A program made the position numbers and the translations under genes. The notes beneath the pieces were generated by a model, which did not search any database, had not been told where the DNA came from, and worked only from the letters and a program-made list of their open reading frames with translations. A DNA stretch of 64,000 nt from assembly GCF_003337235.1 (NCBI RefSeq), contig NZ_QPJC01000004.1, positions 267,852 to 331,851 on the forward strand, written 5' to 3'. The stretch is from Halopolyspora algeriensis (lineage in GTDB: Bacteria > Actinomycetota > Actinomycetes > Mycobacteriales > Pseudonocardiaceae). Shown piece by piece: positions 59,154 to 64,000 of the stretch; the stretch's first letter is position 1; each line of letters opens with the position of its first letter.

Positions 59154-60047
59154 TCAACCGGTGACCGGTCCGCGCCATCCCTGCACCGGCAACTCGAACT
59201 TGCGCACCAGCCGGTCGGTGAACGACGTGTCGTGCAGCCGCACGAGCCTGAGCGGGCTCGTCCCCGCCACGACCTCCACCCGAGCTCCCGGGGGAAGAGC
59301 GAAGTGCCGCTGCCCGTCGCAGCACAGGACCGCCTCGTGCCCGTTCTGATCGACTTCCAGAGCCAGCAGGGAATCCTGCGCAACCACCAGGGGACGAGCG
59401 AACAACGCGTGCGCGTTGCTCGGAACGACCAGCAGAGCCTGCACCCTCGGCCAGACCACCGGTCCCCCGGCGGAAAACGCGTACGCGGTGGAACCGGTGG
59501 GAGTGGAACACAGGACCCCGTCGCAGCCGAACGCGGACACGGGATGGCCGTCGACCTCCACGACCACATCCAGGATGCGTTCCCGACTGCTCTTTTCCAC
59601 GCTGGCTTCGTTGAGCGCCCACGTGGTGGCCAGCACTTCGTTGTCCAGCCGGGCGGTGACGTCGATGGTCATGCGCTCCTCGACGTGGTAGCGCCCCTCG
59701 ATCACCGCCTCGACCGCGTCGTCGAGCGCCTCGAAGTCCGCTCCGGCCAGAAAACCCACGCGGCCGAGATTGACTCCGAACACCGGCACTCCGGCCATCC
59801 GGGCCAGTTCCGCGGCACGCAGCAGAGTTCCGTCACCGCCCAGCACGAGGACGAGTTCGGTACCGTCGGCGGCCTGTGGTCCCGGCGCCACCACCTGCGT
59901 ATAGCACTCGGGACTGAGCTCGGGGGCTTCTTCTGCCAGCACCCGCACGCGCATTCCGGCACCGATGAGCTGCCCGGCGACCTTCTCGGCCGTACCCAGG
60001 TTGTACTGCCTGCCCGTGTGTATCACCAGCAGTACCTCTCGGGTCAC
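59154..60047 (-). CDS. nadK: NAD kinase
   Basis: 297 residues. The GGDG motif (LVLGGDGTLLRAAELA) near residue 70, NLGRVGFLAG, and the conserved CSTPTGSTAYAFSAGGPVVWP are all present. It makes NADP from NAD. The start overlaps tlyA by four bases. RecN, nadK and tlyA follow the order seen in mycobacteria. Confidence 0.97.
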   Translation of the reverse strand: MTREVLLVIHTGRQYNLGTAEKVAGQLIGAGMRVRVLAEEAPELSPECYTQVVAPGPQAADGTELVLVLGGDGTLLRAAELARMAGVPVFGVNLGRVGFLAGADFEALDDAVEAVIEGRYHVEERMTIDVTARLDNEVLATTWALNEASVEKSSRERILDVVVEVDGHPVSAFGCDGVLCSTPTGSTAYAFSAGGPVVWPRVQALLVVPSNAHALFARPLVVAQDSLLALEVDQNGHEAVLCCDGQRHFALPPGARVEVVAGTSPLRLVRLHDTSFTDRLVRKFELPVQGWRGPVTG

Positions 60048-60919
60048 CCGGCACCCCCTTGGCGTTGCCGATCTCCGCCACGTCCAGCACCGTTCCCGGC
60101 AGGCGCCTGCGGGCCCCGACGAACGGCGTCCATGACCACGGCTTCGGGATCGGGCAGGTCACCGTGCTCGCGACCGTGCAGCCACAGGAAGTATTCGACA
60201 TTGCCGGACGGTCCCGGCAGGGGGCTGGCGACCACGCCGCGCAGTCCGAGACCACCGTCGGCGGCGGCGTTGGCCACCTCGAGCACGGCTTCGGCGCGCA
60301 GTCCCGCGTCACGGACGACACCACCGGAACCGAGTCGTTGCTTACCGACCTCGAACTGCGGCTTGACCATGACGACGAGATCGGCACTGTCGTTCGTACA
60401 CGCCAGCAACGCGGGCAGGACGAGCCGCAGCGAGATGAAGGACAGGTCGGCCACGACGAGATCGACGGGCCCACCGATGTCCTCGGCCGACAGGGCACGC
60501 ACGTTGGTGCGGTCGTATATCCGCACCCGCTCATCGGTCTGCAGCTTCCAGTCGAGCTGACCGTAGCCGACATCCACGGCCACGACCTCTCGTGCTCCGC
60601 GCCGCACCAGCACGTCGGTGAATCCACCGGTGGAAGCACCGGCGTCGAGGCAACGGCGGCCGGCGATGGCGAGTCCACCGGGCTCGAAGGCCTCCAACGC
60701 CCCCAGCAGTTTGTGGGCGCCGCGAGACGACCAGCCGGGATCCTCGACATCATCGGCAACAACGACCGCCACGTCGGTCTCCACCGCGGTTGCCGGCTTG
60801 GCGGCGACCATGCCACGCACACTCACCCGACCTGCGGCGATCAATTCCGATGCCTGCTCCCGTGAGCGTGCGAGTCCCCGGCGAACGAGTTCCGCGTCCA
60901 GCCGCGCCTTCCGTGGCAC
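60044..60919 (-). CDS. tlyA: TlyA family rRNA 2'-O-methyltransferase
   Basis: 291 residues from GTG 60919. An S4 domain (RLDAELVRRGLARSREQASELIAAGRVSV) precedes the FtsJ-like methyltransferase (DAGASTGGFTDVLVRRGAREVVAVDVGYGQL, then VVADLSFISLRLVLP and VKPQFEVGK). It methylates C1409 of 16S and C1920 of 23S rRNA, making ribosomes sensitive to capreomycin in mycobacteria. The C-terminus has a short Gly/Arg/Gln tail. Confidence 0.95.
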   Translation of the reverse strand: MPRKARLDAELVRRGLARSREQASELIAAGRVSVRGMVAAKPATAVETDVAVVVADDVEDPGWSSRGAHKLLGALEAFEPGGLAIAGRRCLDAGASTGGFTDVLVRRGAREVVAVDVGYGQLDWKLQTDERVRIYDRTNVRALSAEDIGGPVDLVVADLSFISLRLVLPALLACTNDSADLVVMVKPQFEVGKQRLGSGGVVRDAGLRAEAVLEVANAAADGGLGLRGVVASPLPGPSGNVEYFLWLHGREHGDLPDPEAVVMDAVRRGPQAPAGNGAGRGGDRQRQGGAG

Positions 60920-60923
60920 CGCG

Positions 60924-61175
60924 TCAACTCCCGTTGCTGCTCGGACCGGACAGCATGTTCTCGGCCGTGCTCAACGCCTCCGTCAGTGCGGTGTGCACGG
61001 CGTCGAACCGCTCGACGTGCTCGGAGACGGGAATGTCGGCCAGGTTGTCGAGCCGAGCGAGTGCCTGCTCGATGGCCTGCTCGGTGGGATTGCGCTCCTG
61101 CGAGCCGCCCACCCCGGCAGATCCCCCCGAATCCGGTACCGGTGCATTACTACTGTGCTGACCTGGCGAGGTCAT
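60924..61175 (-). CDS. Small conserved hypothetical protein (Rv1693-like)
   Basis: 83 residues. A disordered Ser/Gly/Pro-rich N-terminus leads into a helical segment (TEQAIEQALARLDNLADIPVSEHVERFDAVHTALTEALSTAEN). The position between tlyA and the HAD phosphatase, four bases from tlyA, matches the small ORF Rv1693 of M. tuberculosis. Function unknown. Confidence 0.75.
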   Translation of the reverse strand: MTSPGQHSSNAPVPDSGGSAGVGGSQERNPTEQAIEQALARLDNLADIPVSEHVERFDAVHTALTEALSTAENMLSGPSSNGS

Positions 61176-61308
61176 TGTCTCTCACTTCCATCGGCCACGC
61201 CGATCGAACGATGCGCGACGACACGGTCCACGCTATCGGACATGCCACTCCGTCGCCGAACACCACCATCGCGCAGTCCACGGTGCGCTGCGCGCCGATC
61301 GGTCTCTC

Positions 61309-62325
61309 TCATGCCAATCCCAGCCGGGTCAGCGCCGTTTCGGCCTGATCATCGTCCCCCCGAACCCGCACCGGTCCCGAGCCGATGGGCCACCACGCCG
61401 CGCACAGGGCCCGAAGCGCGGACAGGCTGTCGGGAAGGTCCCCGACACCCTCGCCACGGGCCGCCAACACCAGCGTCGAATCCTCCACGCGGACCGCGAA
61501 CGAGGACTGCTCGGTGATCAGCGAATCCGCAGGAGGGCGGTGCAGTGCGGTCACATCCTCCGAGACGTAGTCCGGGCGGAGCTCGGCGGGGGCACTCAAC
61601 ACCTCCTCCGGAGTACCGACTCCGGACAGCACCATCAGCGACGGTATGGCCGCTCGTACCCCGCCTGCGATGTCGGTCTCCAGCCGGTCGCCCACCATCA
61701 GCGGCCGGCTCGCCCGCGCGGAGTCGACCGCACGGCGCAGCAGCGGCGGCTGTGGCTTGCCCGCCACGTGCGGAGTTCGGCCGGTCGCCGTCTGCAGTGC
61801 GGCCACCATCGCACCGTTTCCGGGGAGCTCGCCCCGTTCGGCCGGTAATGTCGCGTCACTGTTGCAGGCCACCCACACGGCTCCGCCGTCGATCGCCAGG
61901 CACGCTTCGGCGAGATCGATCCACCCCGTATCGGGCGAATGTCCCTGGACCACCGCAGCCGGCGCGTCCGCACTGCGCCGGACCGGTCGCAGGTCGACCG
62001 CTTCGATCTCGGCCGCCAGAGCATCCGTCCCCACCACCAGCACGCGCGCCTCGGAAGGCAGGCGCTCGGCCAGGACCTCGGCCGCGGCCTGGGCGCTCGT
62101 ACTGATCTCGGTGGTGTCCGTACACAACCCGAGACCGCCGAGATGCTCGACGACCGCCCGAGGAGGTTTGGAGGCATTGTTCGTCACGTAGCGCAGGGCG
62201 ACCTTGCGCCGGTGCACTTCGTCGATCGCTTCTTTCGCCCCGCGCACCAGCCGACTGCCCCGGTAGACCGTGCCATCCAGATCCAGCAGCACGGCGTCAT
62301 GATGATCGACGAGTGGGGCCGTCAC
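61309..62325 (-). CDS. HAD-IIA phosphatase (glycerol-3-phosphate phosphatase-like)
   Basis: 338 residues. Motif I is LLDLDGTVYRGSRLV, motif II YVTNNAS, and motif IV LMVGDRLETDIAGGVRA, with the large C2B cap of HAD-IIA enzymes between. The M. tuberculosis equivalent Rv1692 dephosphorylates glycerol 3-phosphate. The C-terminal 70 residues add a small extra domain. It overlaps the upstream TPR gene by four bases. Confidence 0.92.
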   Translation of the reverse strand: MTAPLVDHHDAVLLDLDGTVYRGSRLVRGAKEAIDEVHRRKVALRYVTNNASKPPRAVVEHLGGLGLCTDTTEISTSAQAAAEVLAERLPSEARVLVVGTDALAAEIEAVDLRPVRRSADAPAAVVQGHSPDTGWIDLAEACLAIDGGAVWVACNSDATLPAERGELPGNGAMVAALQTATGRTPHVAGKPQPPLLRRAVDSARASRPLMVGDRLETDIAGGVRAAIPSLMVLSGVGTPEEVLSAPAELRPDYVSEDVTALHRPPADSLITEQSSFAVRVEDSTLVLAARGEGVGDLPDSLSALRALCAAWWPIGSGPVRVRGDDDQAETALTRLGLA

Positions 62326-63779
62326 GATGCCCTGAAGCCCCCCTCATCACCACCGTCGTGGTCCTCACCTCGGGCGGAGTCGTCGTCGAGCACACCGCTC
62401 TGCGTGTTCCACGGCTCCTCGGAGCCCTGGACAGCCGTGCCCGCAGAGGCCCGGGACTCGGCTTCCGCGACGAGTTCCTCGGCCGCATCGGGCCCACCGA
62501 GTCGCACGACCAATTCGTCGAGCCGCTCCGGGGCGTCGGTCTCGCCCTCGTCGTCCGCGTGTGCCGCGTGCACGAACCACGTGAACGCCTCTTCCACCCG
62601 GCCGGCCGCGAGCAAATTGTCGGCATAGGCGTAGAACAGTCGGGCACTCCACGGATCCTGGCGCTGCGGATCGAGGTCCGGGGTCTGCAAACCGACCACG
62701 GAAGCATCGATCTGTCCGAGATCGCGGCGCGCTCCGGCCACGACGATGCGCAGCTCGGCCGCCTGCCAGGCATCGAGTTCCGCGGCTTCCGGGCTGCGGC
62801 TCAGTTCCACTGCTCGCTGCGAACGTCCCAGCGCACGCTCACAGTCGGCCATGATCGCCATGTGTCCGGCACCACCGGACATCCGACGAGCAGCGCGCAG
62901 CTCGGTCAATGCCTCGCTCCACTCCCCGGCGTGGTAAGCCGTGAGTCCGTTGGCCTCCCGCACCGCTGCCACTCGGGCGGCACGGCGACGTGCGAAGCGG
63001 GCGTGTGTCAGCGCTTGCTGCGGGTCCGACTCCATCAGCGTGCCCGCGGCAACCAGGTGGCCGGCCACCTGATCCGCCAGTGCCTTGGGGAGACCGCGGA
63101 GTTCCCTGCGGACATCCCCGTGCAACTCCGAGGGCTGCACGTCTTCGGGAAGTTCCGGCTCCTGGGGCCGTGGCGGTGTCTCGGCGGACTCGTTCTTCTC
63201 GCGCCGATCCCGCGCCTTCGCCTGCTTCGTCGAGCGTTCATCGTCGCGCTTGCCGTGGTGCCGGGCCTTGCCCGGGCCCGTGTCCGGCCGCTTGCGATCC
63301 CGCTGCTCGTCTCGTCGCCCTCCACGAGTGGATCCTCGCTGCGTGGACCTGTCCGAAGAAGCGCCACCGGAGCGGCGATCCTCTCCACGAGGACGTTCCC
63401 GGTGTTCTTTTCCGTCGGAGTAGCCGCGGCGGTCGGTGCGGTCACCGCCACCCTTGCGGCCGCCTGTCCGCCCGCTGCTTCGGTTCTCCCCTCCCTGCGT
63501 ACGCCGGGACGGGGTGCGGCGGGAGTCGTCGCCATCGGGCCGTGGCCCTCGCCCGCCACGGGTCTGCCCGCGTTGGCCTTCACCCTGAGAACCACCGGAC
63601 GGCTTTCGCTCGTTTCGCCGCTTCGGATAGCGGCCACCAGAGCGTCGATCACCACCGTGATCACGCCCCACACCCGGCTCTCCGGCATTGCGGTTGCGGG
63701 AGCGGTGTCCTTCCGGGCCTCCTCGGCTGCTACCGGACCCGCGGCGATCATCGCCGTACTTGTCCTCGAAACCGGACAC
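62322..63779 (-). CDS. Tetratricopeptide-repeat protein with long Arg/Gly-rich N-terminus
   Basis: 485 residues. The first 230 are strongly disordered and rich in Arg, Gly, Asp and Ser, with many RGG/RRG and DRR groups. From about 240 the chain is helical with TPR-like units (ALTHARFARRRAARVAAVREANGLTAYHAGEWSEALTELRAARRM, then CERALGRSQRAVEL). M. tuberculosis has a TPR protein (Rv1691) at this position. The basic tail suggests RNA or ribosome binding. It stands between the rRNA operon end and the HAD gene. Confidence 0.85.
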   Translation of the reverse strand: MSGFEDKYGDDRRGSGSSRGGPEGHRSRNRNAGEPGVGRDHGGDRRSGGRYPKRRNERKPSGGSQGEGQRGQTRGGRGPRPDGDDSRRTPSRRTQGGENRSSGRTGGRKGGGDRTDRRGYSDGKEHRERPRGEDRRSGGASSDRSTQRGSTRGGRRDEQRDRKRPDTGPGKARHHGKRDDERSTKQAKARDRREKNESAETPPRPQEPELPEDVQPSELHGDVRRELRGLPKALADQVAGHLVAAGTLMESDPQQALTHARFARRRAARVAAVREANGLTAYHAGEWSEALTELRAARRMSGGAGHMAIMADCERALGRSQRAVELSRSPEAAELDAWQAAELRIVVAGARRDLGQIDASVVGLQTPDLDPQRQDPWSARLFYAYADNLLAAGRVEEAFTWFVHAAHADDEGETDAPERLDELVVRLGGPDAAEELVAEAESRASAGTAVQGSEEPWNTQSGVLDDDSARGEDHDGGDEGGFRAS

Positions 63780-63887
63780 CAGACCTCCTGCGACGGTGAA
63801 AACGGACTACCCCCAGCTTAGTCCGCAATGGTTCGTGGGCGTGTCGCCGTGGGAGGTGATCAGCCGTGGTGGTGGGGGTGGTGATGG

Positions 63888-63926
63888 GTGTGCCCCCAAT
63901 CCCCGGGGTGGGGGTTGGGGGCACAC
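63888..63926 (-). terminator. rRNA operon terminator
   Basis: GTGTGCCCCCAA (63888-63899) pairs perfectly with 63915-63926, 12 base pairs, about 22 bases after the 5S 3' end on the minus strand. Confidence 0.85.
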
Positions 63927-63947
63927 ACTCTCTCGAAGAGGTGGGGG

Positions 63948-64000
63948 TCGGCGGTGTCCTACTCTCCCACACCCGCGGGGGTGCAGTACCATCGGCGCTG
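63948..64000 (-). rRNA. rrf: 5S rRNA, 3' part (gene runs off the window)
   Basis: Read leftward the sequence is CAGCGCCGATGGTACTGC, then the loop E region, GTGTGGGAGAGTAGGACACC and the 3' end GCCGA. This is the last 50 or so bases of a standard actinobacterial 5S rRNA. The 5' part, and presumably 23S and 16S, lie right of the window. Confidence 0.92.

Overview
The window is a high-GC actinobacterial chromosome segment. Gene order from about 42.8 kb to the right edge (der, plsC, cmk, rluB, scpB, scpA, parA, xerD, Nudix, pyrG, mctB, steA, recN, nadK, tlyA, small ORF, HAD phosphatase, TPR protein) follows the known Mycobacterium tuberculosis Rv1691-Rv1713 block. A BCCT osmolyte transporter, an acidic insert in a nucleoside transporter and the style of the integrated element suggest a Pseudonocardiales-type genus, possibly a halophile such as Actinopolyspora. 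The genus is a guess; the phylum is secure.

Region 1 (1-1339) is the right end of an older integrated element or a deletion scar. It holds the tail of an unknown gene, a DUF3558-like lipoprotein, a tyrosine-integrase remnant lacking its N-terminal two thirds, and a terminator.

Region 2 (1340-12306) is a complete-looking actinomycete integrative and conjugative element (AICE, pSAM2 type) in the 3' half of a tRNA-Pro(GGG) gene. It is bounded by 46-bp identical direct repeats, and paired 21-bp repeats near both ends are candidate integrase arm sites. Its backbone reads rightward: SCO3933/Pra-like activator, small ORF, membrane partner plus FtsK-type translocase, two small ORFs, rolling-circle RepSA, Xis, Int. 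A regulatory group (HTH regulator with a PLD-like C-terminus, Nudix protein resembling Pif, HD-domain protein) lies left of the backbone, with a TAGGGACGTC operator in the divergent promoter. The left end carries AT-richer cargo: two HEPN-type proteins, one resembling ApeA and one with an abortive-infection C-terminal motif. They flank a 481-bp GC-rich non-coding block full of inverted repeats. This cargo is the most likely place for a poorly described system.

Region 3 (12340-42.8 kb) is chromosomal accessory and metabolic content: CBS protein, TauE/SafE exporter with an Rrf2 regulator, glutamate synthase gltBD, an MBL-fold protein, a GT-C-like membrane protein, phhB, a PhoD-type phosphatase, a BCCT transporter, a LysR regulator, an arylsulfatase with its own formylglycine-generating enzyme, cutA, a NupC-type nucleoside transporter, a secreted GH43-like protein with a possible beta-helix tail, an S9 peptidase and an aldo-keto reductase.

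Region 4 (42.8-64 kb) is the conserved housekeeping block. Its genes read leftward with many 4-11 bp overlaps, interrupted only by a rightward two-gene K+(Na+)/H+ antiporter unit between cmk and rluB. The window ends in the 3' part of a 5S rRNA gene on the minus strand, followed by a strong terminator.
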